Source: Vanilla planifolia
Taxonomy: Eukaryota > Streptophyta > Magnoliopsida > Asparagales > Orchidaceae
DNA length: 64,000 bases
Reading direction: 5' to 3'
Assembly: GCA_023846275.1 (NCBI GenBank)
Contig: CM043875.1
Span: 25,958,851 to 26,022,850, forward strand
Both the position numbers and the translations under genes were made by a program. The notes beneath the pieces were generated by a model that saw only the letters and a program-made list of their open reading frames with translations, ran no database searches and had not been told where the DNA came from. Each line of letters begins with the position of its first letter. Position 1 is the stretch's first letter. Positions 28,801 to 62,317 of this stretch are shown piece by piece.

Positions 28801-31800
28801 AGATATTACTATAATAAGAAAATGATTGTATTATCATAAAAAAAGTTACACAAAATAAAGTTTCAACAAGACTTGTAGTTGAAATAAGGTTCACGAATAA
28901 AATTATTTGGTATAGTAATATCTTTTCTATTGATTTAATGTGGAGTAACTTATTGTCTAATACATAAAACTATTGAGTTTTTATTGCAAATTAGTAAACT
29001 TAATTTTAATTTGGAAAGGTGCAATAATTGTGTTACCAATCTTAAGCAAAAGGAATTTTTGTTTTGATTTGAATCTTATTTTGAATATTGAGATAATAAG
29101 TTTATCTTTAATTATTAAGTAATTAAAGACATAATATGTGTAGTGTCATACTATTATTTGTAATTTGGAGGTTGTTATCTATTTTAATTGCAATAGATAC
29201 ATTATCTAGTTTTAATATTTCTTGTGAATTTATGAAATTAATTTTCTTAAATAATTCTTTTGACCTTAGCCTGGGTTTGTTTGTTTTGTTTTTTTTTTTA
29301 TATAAGTTTAAAGACAAACTAGAAAATGATTCAAATGCTTAAGAATTAGGTTCTCATTATTACATGTTGAAATGATATTTTTAAATAGATATTGTCTAAA
29401 AACAAAGTAATTAGTACGTTTATATTTGATTATTATTTTGCCAAAATCAACTTTCGTTTTAAGTTTATTATTCTTAATATCTCATGAATAAATTATATAT
29501 TTTTTTGATAAAGTTATTTCAGTTATTTTTTAACTATCATTTGAGTGTGTTAATTTACTATTTGGGTTTATGTTTGCTTTGTACTTTCTTTTGAACTGAA
29601 ATTTTCAGATTTATCTACACTACTCAAATAACTCTTTAGTCTCATTTCTTTTCTAATTTTTTTCTAGAATCCCTTAGGTTTAGGTAGCTTGAGTTGGAAT
29701 TCAACCTATTTTCTATAAATGCTGAAATATAGTTTATTAAGGTAGAGTTTAAGCTTTTATCAAAATTAAAGAGCTTTAGAATGCATTGCTTCACATATTG
29801 TCATAAGTGTTTTATTTGTATTAATCTTTTTTGTGGGTGAAGATAATTTTCCCACTTTTCTTTATTTGTAAAGCCAATGATTATTTTATGAAATACTTGG
29901 TTTTTGGATTTGTTTATGTTGTTATGTCTCTTTATTGAGTATATAATTTTAATTATTTGGTATTATTTACTTATGAATGGATTTTGGACCATTTCTTTAC
30001 TCGGCATTTCAATTTTATTTAGACTTGTCATCTAAATTATTTGAAATTATTTAATAGTTATAGATGTATTTTCTTCTAGATTATGGTCATGATCTTTATT
30101 CATTTTATTAGTTAATTTATCATTTTTTTTGAAGAATTTAATAACTTTGTTGGAATGCTTGTTGCAGTTTTCTATATCAGTTAATTGGTTTAATAAATTA
30201 TTTTCTTCCATTGGGTCTATTATTATTTCTTCTATGTTTTTCTATTAAAATTTATTTGACTATTGAATCACTAATATCTTGATTTTTGCTTTAGATAATA
30301 ATTGAATGTTTGTGCTTTAGTTAATAATTTAATATTTTTATGTTGAGAGTCTTGAGTTATTATTTTTAATTTTTTTAAGGAGAAATATAATTTGTCCACA
30401 ATTTTTCTATAGTATTTGCTAATCCAAAGTCTAGTTTAAAGAATACTTGTTTATTTATAAATTTTTCTATTATTATTGATATATAGGATTAATTAATTGT
30501 TGATCATGATAGCCTTAAACATACAACTAAAGAGAGACCTTTTTTAGATAAATATCAAAAAATTTTATATAATTAAACTTTATTTTCTTTATAACATACA
30601 TATTCTTTTTAAATGATTTATTAATTTCTGGAGTGTCTTCCTCTATGATTTCAATATTATTAATTTCTTTATTATATTCGTTTTTATTATTTAGTATTAA
30701 CTAATTTATTAGATAATTCATTATTTTATTTGATTTATAATTTTATCCATTATTAAAACTAAACCAAATTCCAATTATGTGAATTTAGATATTTTTTTGA
30801 TGATTCATTAATGTCTACAATTTTATCTATTTTTATTATTATTTTTCTTTAGATAATATTATATCTTTAAATATGTGAGATACATATGCTAATAACTTAT
30901 TATTACTAATCCTTGTCTCTAATATCTTTGATCTAGTACAATATTTTTACAATGTTTTGGTTTTATATTTAATAATTTTGTTTTTTTTTATTAATTGTAG
31001 TTACTTTCTTAGCAAAGTTTTTATACCTATTTTGTATAATAATTTTTTCATATTAATATTCAAATTTTTTTATTGTTTCAGAGTTGATTTTTGCATTCCT
31101 TATCTTATAATCACTTATTTGTTTTAGAGTTTTTTTCAAACTAGATATTGTTTTAAATTATTGGCATATTCTTTTACAAATTTTTCTAAAAACCAAATTA
31201 CATAGGATTGAATTTTAATGCCTTTAAGAGTTTGATTTTTCATTTCTTAATGATAGTTTTCTTTATGTATTAGGCATTCAATCTCTAAAAATGCCATTTT
31301 CTAAACTTTTTTTTTCTTAAGTTGACATTCCTGATTTATAATAATCCTAATTGGACTTCATGGCACAATCTAATTCAGTTTATAGGTTGTTTAGTATTAG
31401 ATTTCTCTTAGTAAGTTTTATTGTTGCTATCATCTATGTAATTATTATTCTTAATAGAATAATTATTATCATTATCCTTGTCATTATCCTCATCACTTTT
31501 CTTATTAGCAAAATAATAGTGCTCATCTTTCAAATATTCCTTATTCTCATTATCAAAATAATTATTTTCATCATATTCATAATTTTTATCATTTTGATAG
31601 TCATATGTTTCATAATTATTTTCATAACGTTTACTTATTAATATAGAAATGTATGGCAATTGCTTCATTTGGTCAAGGTACCCATAGATATTCATCACCT
31701 TTTAGTCATTTGTCGCTCAACTTTATTAATACTTATGATACGAATAAGATTATCAACATTGAGACGTATAACCTCAAAACTCACTCCTTAAGATGCTTAC

Positions 31801-34800
31801 CTCCAATTTAAATGTTGTAGGTTAATTTAATCCATATTTGAGATACTCCTTGATCATTAATACTTAGATGTATAATCGTCAAGATTTTCCCAATTTGTAA
31901 CATTTAGATGTAAAGTCTTATCTTCTATTAAAGTAACCCCAGGATATAGTATTTATAAGAATTTCATTGCTATTTAGGAGTAAAAAAGACTTTTATAGCA
32001 ATCAATGATTTAGTAGGTTCAATAACACCTCATTTAGGTGAACTATTTAAATGTGCCAAAAGTTGGTAGTTTTTCCCCAAAGCGAACCCACAAGTGGGAG
32101 CCAATGTTGTAATCGGGACCCAAAGGTTGATGGGATCCACTGAATGTGGGACCCATAGGTTACGATTGACATCCTTTTTATTATCAATTGCTTTTAGGAG
32201 AGTCAATAGTACCCTCTTTAAAGTTGGTATCAGAGTTAGGTCATGGATTCAAGACCGGTGGTGACACTTGGGTGGGCTTTTGGTCTTTCCTTGGGAGGAA
32301 CTTTCTAGAAACTAAGCACAATTTTTGTGAACTTCCCAGAAGTCATGTTCTGCTTTGGTTGCTGCTTTTTAAATATTGGTGGATACTTGTTTATCTTTGG
32401 TTCTTTGGTCTATTAATTGTCATTTCTTGATATTATTTGTACAAATTATAACTTCTACTGTGCATGAAGGCGCCATCCCAATCCAACAAAAGAAATGCTG
32501 GAACCACTACTGCGCACAGCAGCTGCTGTTGGGCTTGAATTAGATATTTCATCATCTAAAGCACTAGCTGATTCACTTGATTGTGCAGTGGTAATGATTT
32601 TTTCTTGGTAAATTTTCTTTGCATTACATCTCCTGCTTTGGTTATCATTTTTTCTCAATGCATTTTTTGAATTTCATCCATCTGCAATTTGTTTAATTTG
32701 GTTGTTAAGCCTTGTTATAATTATTTGTAAAAAAAAAATGGCAGGGGGATGATCCATACTTCAATAAATTGATTAGGATTTTGGCTACTAGATGCATGAC
32801 ACAGGTAAATAGCAGGATCTTTGTATGTACAAAGTAACAGCGTATCATCAACACATTTCCTCATTACAATTTTTTAATAAAATCTGTGTAGGCGGTTTAC
32901 TTCTGCAGTGGAGACCTGACATCTAGTGAGTTTCACCATTATGGACTTGCAGCACCTCTTTATACTCACTTTACTTCTCCAATTCGGAGATATGCAGGTT
33001 GGTTGTTTTATTTCCTTGTTATAAGGTTTCCATGCATGCAAGTCCATTTATTAAATGATTTATAATTTAGGAAATGAATAGCAGTTGTAAAATAAAATGC
33101 TTACAATTGGAAAATGTTTTTCTGCATACCATGCTTTTCTGCTTTCATGCACAATCCAGAGGTTACCTTTGCTTTTCAAATTTCAGCATTATGCTTTTAT
33201 ACCCTTCGACTTAAAGTATTACTGTTCATCGGTGCGTGAATGGACTAAACATATTTGCTCTTTATAATAAAAATTACCATAAACTTTAAATGCCTTGTTT
33301 GACATATTACTAATCCCTTTGTGCATTTTGACCTTTTGATGTATTATATGGTTTTCCAGATGAGTTAATTCTGTCTTTGTTCATGGTATTTTATTGATAC
33401 TATGTTACATTTGTATGTTTGACAACAATAGATAAAGAAAAACCTTGTGGTAGGAAAGAATTTACGGATTTTTAATCCCTGATGTTGTTTGGTAAGCTAT
33501 CCATTATGTAGAATGGGAAAGACTTTTTAAACTTAAAATCAGCTTGTTCTGAGAATTGTAGGCAAAACATAATGGTAGCAATCTTGTTTTATGTGATAAT
33601 CTATGGTGATTATGGTCCACTTCTAGGAATGTATGATCCTTGATAAAAGATGCTTAAATTACATTAATGTAAATGCATGTTTGAGGTTTCCTAATTTCAC
33701 ACTTCACATAATAATTATGATTCATGCCTAATTTTTCTTCAATGGTTTACGAAGTTTAAGGTTATTGCTATTAAATATTTTTGATATGATGAATTCAGTA
33801 AATTCAAGTTCATTTCCTTGGTCATGTTTTTGTTTTCATTAATCTCTGTAAAATGCAAATTTTATAGTTGAAGGGTTTATTTGAGGTTTCTGTTAATTCA
33901 GACTACATCCTTCATGCCTAATTTTTCTTCAATGGTTTACGAAGTTTAAGGTTATTTCTATTAAATATTTTTGATATGATGAATTCAGTAAATTCAAGTT
34001 CATTTCCTTGGTCATGTTTTTGTTTTCATTAATCTCTGTAAAATGCAAATTTTATAGTTGAAGGGTTTATTTGAGGTTTCTGTTAATTCAGACTACATCC
34101 TTCATTGTCAACTAAAATATAGTTTTCAATTGGTAACGATTCAAACGAACCATTACAGTGTAATCACATCAGCATATCAGAATAGATGTTCCTTTTGTAT
34201 TTCCTACTGTTACATAGTATAATACAATAGATTGCTTGAATCATGTTTTGAGGAGCCTTTCAGCTGAATTAGTGTTTTCTAATGGCCAACCTCAGTGCTG
34301 AATCCCTTTATTGACTTGATTATGCCTAGAGTTAGTGCTCTCGCTTGTTATTAGTTGCCAAATGAATATTTGCTTCAGTGGTATTGTGTGCTTGTGGTGC
34401 CAGTTCAAATTTTCTCATATCAGCACTTGTATGCAATGTTTGGTTGCTTGAATTGAAAGTGCTTGTAAATTTAGAACACAATGTGCAATAATTTCTATGT
34501 ACCTTGTGTAACATTAGTTCTATTTGGTGCTATTTGGTTGGTTGTCAAAAACTATGCATGTATATTATATTTTGTTTTATATAGTACCTTTGTTGCTCAC
34601 CTGATGTCTCAAAAACCTTTAAAGGATTTTTTTTAATAAACTCTTTAAAATTGATAAATCATGCTTGAATGTTATTTAACTGGATTACAAAACACGATAC
34701 AAATATGTTGCTGCTCTGTAAGAACAATCAATTTTTTCTGGACCACCAAACATTACAAAGTTGTAGCTTCAAAAAAACTTTTCACGTTTGGTTAGATATT

Positions 34801-37343
34801 ATACTTCTATATTATAGCTGATAAAGTTGCCGGTATTAGGCCTGTTAACAGGCTTTATTTAATTAGTCATTGGTACTATTTGGTCAGATCAAAATTTGAA
34901 ATTACTGTATCAAGTCTAACCTATGATTCATTATATATCAAATTTCTTTTTCAAGCTAAGATTTGATAATTCCTAATGTTTTCTTTGTTGGGATTTAATT
35001 TGTCTTTGACACTATTAGTCAGATCAAAATTTGAGATTACTATCACGTCGAGTCTAACCCATGAACCATTGTATTTCAAATTTCTTGTGCAAACAATGAT
35101 TTGGTAATTCCTAATGTTTGATAGTTGGGCATGTAAAACATATGAAAAAATCATGAGGTTGAGTAATATTGAACTTGTGCTAAATTTTTTTTTTTGACCT
35201 ATAGCTTTTGTTTTGGAGGAACAAAAGTCACCAATGTAAACAGCAGAGTCATTGGGCTTCATGTTAACAAGGCATCCTTTATATAAGTATCTACACTAGA
35301 ATATTTTTTGATATGATCAAGGAGTGTAACTAACCAAGTGGGCGAAGTTGCCTAAGAAAGTTCTGAATTGTGTCTGTCGTGTAATGTTGTATGTGTTATA
35401 AACTATTGTGCTTGTTTTTAAGGTAAGACAGATCAAGTCAATCCGATTTAGGTAACTGTCATCCCTGAGCATATTAATGGTATCCAACCTTGCATTCATT
35501 GAAGAGCTTTTTGTTTAAGGTTGGCTTAAGCATTTTTGACCTGGTAAATTAGTGAATCAATAACTTCTTCTTAATTGCTTGATGAGGGAATCTTAGGGAC
35601 CGTTGTTATGTGGGTTTTTGGCAGTATTTTGGTGGTGGATACTCTGGTGATCATCTATGGTTCAATGGAGTTTTTTTACCCTCCTTTGATCAGAAGTCTT
35701 AATAAAATTTCCCACTTACGTTTCTCTTATCTTGCATCCTTGGGGAGAAGACTAGATGAGGACTTCTGTTCCTCTTGAAGAATCCTTTTTTGGCATTTTG
35801 CATCTCTTTGAAGTATAAACATATTTTGTTAGGAGAGGGACATTACTAGTTGATCCTAATTCTAGTCCAATCAAAGTTTGTTGATTGAACCAGATTTGGT
35901 GCTAAAAGGGAGAAAGTCTGGTTTTCTTCTCCTATCAGTTAGCCTTTTCTCTCATCAAAGTTTCGAATTTTCAACTAAGGTTCACAACCCTTGGGTCTCT
36001 CCATTGTGTTGTTACCCTAGGTGCCACCATCTTTTGTACAATATAAACCATTTGGAGTTATTTGATCATGGTCATGACTAGTCTTCATCTTGCTAAGACC
36101 ACCATGTGGAGAGTTGTGGCCCTTTCATCATGATTTGTTGATTGATGGTATGGGTCTATCATCATACATTCATTCTCCTTGGCCTGACATCTTATTATGT
36201 TACCTCCACTTTGAATTGGTTCCAAAGATTGAAACTACTCCACTGGAGTCCATGGCATACTCAATACTTTATTGTTGCTTTCTCTCCTTGCATTTCAATC
36301 CCTAGTTCTTGATAATATTTTCCTTAAGGATATATTTTCTTATTAATTTCATTGATGACATTCTTGTCATCGTCATCATGCAACGATGCTTCTAGATTCC
36401 TTCCTACCACCAACCACTTCCTTTCACTTCAGATACTCGACTTTGCTCTTCTTTATAGAGATTTCATCGTCGATTTCCCCTTAATGCCAAAAAACATCAC
36501 ATCTCACTAACAATGTGATCAACAACCATAGGCAACAAACTAACTTCCTATGCCTTGAAATTGCATCTTCCATTTCAATTAATTAAGCAAGCAATACCAT
36601 GTTTCTGTTTAAGACTCAGTTGAGCATCTTTCCTCCCAGATGTCATCGTTCACAGGCTGCTCGCCGCAGCTCTGGAAATAGCAAAACTCCCTGCCGTTTT
36701 TGTCGACGGTCCACAGCTTACAAGCATTGCAGACAGTGAGAACTACAGCTACCTAATTTTTGTGTTCCACCATTGTTTTACTGTTTAGTTCTAAATTTGA
36801 CAATGGAAATCCAGATTTGAACTATCGGCATAGAAACGCTCAGATGGCTGGTCGAGCTTCGGTCGAGCTACACACCCTAATTTATTTCAGGAAGAGGTAA
36901 TTCAAAAATCTTCATGAAGTTAACCTTCTGTTAGTATATGTCCTTATTGTTTTGAACAACAATTGATTTAAGTTCTCCTTCAGGCCTACAGACACAGAAG
37001 CTAGAATAGTGAAGATAAAAGCCAATGGATTTATAGTCTTTGTGCCCAAGTATGTGTGATGTCCTTCTTTTCCTTTTCTTTTTAGTAATTGAAGAGCAAG
37101 AACCGTTTTAGTGCCCTTTTTTTTTCTTTCTTTGCATGTTGCTTCAGGTTTGGGATAGAAGGCCCAGTATATTTGACACCAAAGGGAGACAAAGGAGGAG
37201 AATGGATAGTAGACGAAGCACATCAGAGAGTAACTAAGGCAGGAACAAGTATCAGTTACTGTGTTTTGCAAACTGTGAGGATTCACCTGGAGGTGGTTGA
37301 ACCACAGCCCAACAGGCCAAAGCTTGAACTTACCCTCCTATAG
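1..37343 (+). CDS. RRP44A: Exosome catalytic ribonuclease RRP44A/DIS3, 24 exons, 5' end cut by window edge
   Basis: This gene encodes the catalytic subunit of the RNA exosome, which degrades RNA 3'-5' (RNB) and cuts endonucleolytically (PIN) in nucleus and cytoplasm. Exons: 1-25 (partial), 94-231, 312-469, 6827-6882, 8717-8839, 8920-9050, 9217-9457, 9538-9694, 11846-12086, 12246-12402, 12474-12542, 14169-14294, 14475-14527, 14635-14741, 14933-14987, 15093-15192, 15269-15380, 32470-32590, 32745-32804, 32892-32997, 36640-36735, 36815-36896, 36984-37049, 37148-37343. All junctions are GT-AG and phases match, giving 924 residues with no stop; about ten N-terminal residues are missing. Visible residues (numbered from the first full codon): CR3 cysteines C21/C26/C29, PIN VDTN at 46-49, [15 protein letters not shown] at 473-484, the [12 protein letters not shown] signature at 767-778, and a C-terminal S1 region. 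Length fits plant RRP44A (about 933). Stop TAG is at 37341. Confidence 0.96.
1450..2665 (+). repeat. Diverged tandem duplication, about 0.6 kb per copy
   Basis: The block at about 1450-2098 is repeated at about 2120-2665. Shared landmarks in the same order are TTCTTATGCAAAGTT, TATATGTTGTATATAGT, TTTATCACCCAC, CAACTAGACTTTT, a GTAGTTGGA block and TAGGTTTCTTAGGT. The first copy is longer mainly because of an (AT)n/(ATAC)n tract. Copies differ by many substitutions, so the duplication is not recent. Confidence 0.8.
1741..1840. repeat. (ATAC)n and (AT)n microsatellite
   Basis: A compound simple repeat: ATAC/ATAT units, then a long pure AT run, then GTAT units. It lies inside the first copy of the intron 3 duplication and is absent from the second copy. 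Confidence 0.95.
3480..5635. repeat. Cluster of inverted and direct copies of one repeat family (fold-back or MITE-like)
   Basis: A segment at about 3520-3845 recurs directly at about 5320-5635; shared landmarks are AATCATATATAATA, ACTAATGCTATAA, CAAGTGAGTAAA-like and ATCTCAAGAAATATAC. Part of it recurs inverted at about 3870-4060, where the ACTTTGCTCACTTGAGAATTAT stretch is the reverse complement of the 5510-5530 sequence. The 3480-3560 edge also recurs inverted near 5030-5090. No coding potential is visible. The pattern suggests a fold-back element that inserted more than once or rearranged internally. Confidence 0.75.
4240..4600. other. GC-rich block of possible organellar origin
   Basis: This stretch differs sharply from the AT-rich intron around it, with blocks such as AGAGGGCCTTGG, GGGGGACCC, GTGGGCCCCC and AGGGGCCCCC. 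Its composition and style resemble plant mitochondrial intergenic DNA, so a nuclear insertion of mitochondrial DNA is my guess. I see no recognisable gene in it. An unrelated transposon fragment is the alternative. Confidence 0.35.
5941..6090. repeat. (TAA)n microsatellite followed by a purine-rich tract
   Basis: About a dozen ATA/TAA units end near 5980. They are followed by roughly 110 bases dominated by A and G on the plus strand. The minus-strand ORF across it (leucine/serine-rich) is a by-product of the simple repeat. Confidence 0.9.
6883..8716 (+). other. RRP44A intron 4 (1.83 kb)
   Basis: Starts GTCTGT and ends TTTCAG. It is T-rich intron sequence. I see no gene, repeat or RNA in it. 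Confidence 0.9.
9695..11845 (+). other. RRP44A intron 8 (2.15 kb)
   Basis: Starts GTAAGT and ends TTTGCAG, splitting a serine codon between the two cold-shock-domain exons. I see no gene or repeat in it. Confidence 0.9.
12543..14168 (+). other. RRP44A intron 11 (1.63 kb)
   Basis: Starts GTATCC and ends AAATCAG. It interrupts the histidine codon after the RNB catalytic motif. I see nothing else in it. Confidence 0.9.
16591..17366 (+). repeat. Three tandem copies of a ~250-bp unit
   Basis: Units start at 16591, 16843 and 17092, each with TGCTCATATGAAGTTATGGG. Units are 252, 249 and about 275 bases and nearly identical. The third is longer because a 24-bp piece (CATTGGGTTTTCCTTTC...) is itself duplicated near 17293-17340. 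Near-identity implies recent amplification. The ORFs across it have no family resemblance and are chance. Confidence 0.97.
18800..23700 (+). mobile_element. Degenerate reverse-transcribing element, left copy of an inverted pair
   Basis: This region is homologous, in opposite orientation, to 24600-31700. Landmarks align in order: the acidic Asn-rich start (about 18810-19000 with 31400-31640), GATCAAAGATATTAGAGA near 19446 with its complement near 30940, a GTGGGAAAATT region near 20490 with 29850, a TTAATTTCATAAATTTACAAGAAAT block near 21016 with 29235, and the poly-Asn stretch near 23520-23600 with 24640-24770. The protein-like reading runs plus-strand but is full of stops and frameshifts. In the right copy the equivalent of about 22050-22200 resembles the RT connection region of pararetroviruses and Ty3-type elements. 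I favour an endogenous pararetrovirus-like element; a Ty3-type retrotransposon is the alternative. Confidence 0.7.
22734..22893 (+). repeat. Exact 80-bp tandem duplication
   Basis: Two identical 80-bp units (22734-22813 and 22814-22893), each beginning TATTCTTTCTATCCAAG and ending ATATTTTGTA. The right copy of the element has this segment only once. The duplication therefore arose locally and much later than the element. Confidence 0.97.
24020..24200 (-). mobile_element. TRIM-like LTR fragment (minus orientation)
   Basis: Read on the minus strand, TTAGAGTAGGTCATGGTTTCAA (24170-24192) resembles the PBS-proximal sequence at 32230-32256. It is followed after about 60 bases by a purine stretch and by a GTAACTAGGACCC...GGGACCC segment similar to 32112-32155. 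The order PBS-like, short interior, LTR-like suits a miniature terminal-repeat retrotransposon. It is degraded, so this rests on partial similarity seen by eye. Confidence 0.4.
24601..24613 (-). promoter_or_regulatory. Primer-binding-site-like sequence (initiator tRNA-Met type)
   Basis: On the minus strand this reads TGGTGATCAGAGC, the usual TGGTATCAGAGC complement of initiator tRNA-Met with one extra base. It lies just past the poly-Asn stretch of the right copy. The left copy has lost the match at the equivalent site near 23640. Confidence 0.45.
26619..26867 (-). pseudogene. Reverse-transcriptase connection-region fragment
   Basis: An 82-codon open stretch containing [18 protein letters not shown]. 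This matches the pattern in which an LQxFLGxLNY-like block follows the palm in caulimovirid and Ty3-type reverse transcriptases. The FLG is degraded here. Upstream sequence in the same frame has stops and I cannot find a YxDD motif. Downstream, an RNase H-like reading is suggestive only. The matching plus-strand region at about 22050-22200 is more damaged. Confidence 0.5.
32105..32300 (+). mobile_element. TRIM-like LTR plus primer-binding site
   Basis: A purine-rich AAGTGGGAGCCAA (32092-32104) precedes TGTTGTAATCGGGACCC, a ~117-base LTR-like segment. It ends by TTTAAAG and is followed by TGGTATCAGAG at 32225-32235, the classic initiator tRNA-Met primer-binding site, then TTAGGTCATGGATTCAAG. 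This is the layout of a polypurine tract, short LTR, PBS and interior. No coding capacity is present. Confidence 0.55.
33721..34100 (+). repeat. Near-exact 190-bp tandem duplication
   Basis: Units 33721-33910 and 33911-34100 both begin TTCATGCCTAATTTTTC and end GACTACATCC. I see a single difference (TTATTGCTATT versus TTATTTCTATT). The duplication is therefore recent. Confidence 0.97.
34875..35125 (+). repeat. Diverged tandem duplication, ~136-bp period
   Basis: ACTATTTGGTCAGATCAAAA...CCTAATGTTT from 34875 recurs at 35011 with several substitutions and small indels. It is an older duplication than its neighbour at 33721. Confidence 0.85.
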
Positions 37344-37934
37344 ATAGAATAATGTGTTAAGATGTAACATTAAATGTTTTTATTTAGGGAGAATTTCTTT
37401 TGCATTTTATGATGGTTTCCTGTTGTAACAATAGAATCACATTTGTTGATTTTTCTTACCTTCATTGAGAAAGAGTTATTGCTTGTGGTTGCTTCTGTAG
37501 CTTTAAACTTTCTAAGCATTCCTGTAGCTTAGGCCTTGCTTCGAACCGATGCTTTAAAAGAAAGCAGTTGTTTTGAAAATGACTCTTTGTTTATTTCATT
37601 CTTCCTCTTGGTTCTTCTTTTGTTGTAATTATTTGTTATTTTTTTATTTTTCAACAAGATGTTTTTATTAACGATATGATCTTTTTTTTTTTTTTTTTTT
37701 GATAATTGCGTTGTGTTGGTCATGATGAGTTTAAATAGAATTATTAAAATAATGATTTAAATGACAAGTAAAAGTCATATGAGATGTTATTATAAATAAT
37801 CTTAAGAGGCTCTTTAATGGAAGTTCTTCTCTAGATATCAACCAAACACAACCATAAAGAACAGCTTCTGAGCCAGGCAATTCTATCTCTGCTCTCTAAG
37901 CATGAAAGATGTTTTGAGTAGATGAAGGCAAGCC
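37344..37934. other. Convergent intergenic region with both 3' ends
   Basis: These 591 bases separate the RRP44A stop from the kinase stop. AATAAT lies just after the RRP44A stop, a weak polyadenylation-type signal. A T run at about 37682-37700 lies between. No other gene is visible. The two 3' untranslated regions must end within this space or overlap. Confidence 0.85.
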
Positions 37935-61989
<24,055 letters not shown>

Positions 61990-62119
61990 TGGTCTTAGGG
62001 TTCTGGCTGGAGCGAGATAGACCGGAGGAGAAGAAGATGGAGATGATAAAGTGGAAGAAGAGTTGGAAACGAGGCATGATTTCTGGGCTGGCTTTCCTTG
62101 AGAAGGAAGGATTCATCAT

Positions 62120-62317
62120 TCAGGAGAGGGAGGGACACGGATGATGATTGCAGCGGCGGTGGTGGCGGTGAAAAGAGGACATAATCGATTTGGAGGAAGA
62201 AAGGGGACGGCGAGCGTGACTTGCTTGTGATGATTTCGGCTGGTGAACAAGATGCCTTCGTGTTCTCCCGGTAGAATGGAAACAGCTAGCAGAGGAGGAT
62301 GGCCGACTATTGTTCAT
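62120..62317 (-). other. Upstream ORF in the kinase leader region (65 codons)
   Basis: A Ser/His/Arg-rich open frame starts at 62317 and ends with TGA at 62122-62120, with the next ATG at 62119. It lies in the GC-rich stretch that probably includes the kinase 5' leader. The transcription start is not visible, so its presence in the mRNA is inference. Confidence 0.3.

Larger units (their letters stand above)
24600..31700 (-). mobile_element. Degenerate reverse-transcribing element, right copy of an inverted pair
   Basis: This copy reads on the minus strand from about 31700 down to about 24600 and mirrors 18800-23700. It is longer because it carries extra segments, chiefly about 27440-28880 and 24780-25410, absent from the left copy. 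The start is an Asn/Asp/Tyr-rich acidic reading frame (31698-31408). The RT-like piece is at 26867-26619, and the far end has a poly-Asn stretch followed by a primer-binding-site-like sequence. Many stops and frameshifts show that it is dead. Confidence 0.7.
15381..32469 (+). other. RRP44A giant intron 17 (17.1 kb)
   Basis: The exon ending at 15380 (SLL plus the first two bases of an Arg codon) joins in frame to 32470 ([13 protein letters not shown]). The intron therefore lies inside the RNB exonuclease domain. It starts GTTTGC and ends GAAG. Contents in order: unremarkable AT-rich sequence, a triplicated repeat (16591-17366), more AT-rich sequence to about 18.8 kb, a pair of inverted element copies (18.8-31.7 kb), and LTR-like fragments. 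No host gene is nested in it. Confidence 0.93.
32998..36639 (+). other. RRP44A intron 20 (3.64 kb)
   Basis: It splits the codon after the RNB signature (YA|D), starting GTTGGT and ending CCTCCCAG. It contains two tandem duplications (33721-34100 and 34875-35125). The rest, including the somewhat GC-richer 35.6-36.4 kb, shows no gene I can support. Confidence 0.9.

Noticed and set aside
31351..31641. Isoleucine-rich plus-strand ORF
   Set aside because: It is the antisense of the Asn/Asp-rich minus-strand reading of the element, which has a matching region in the left copy.
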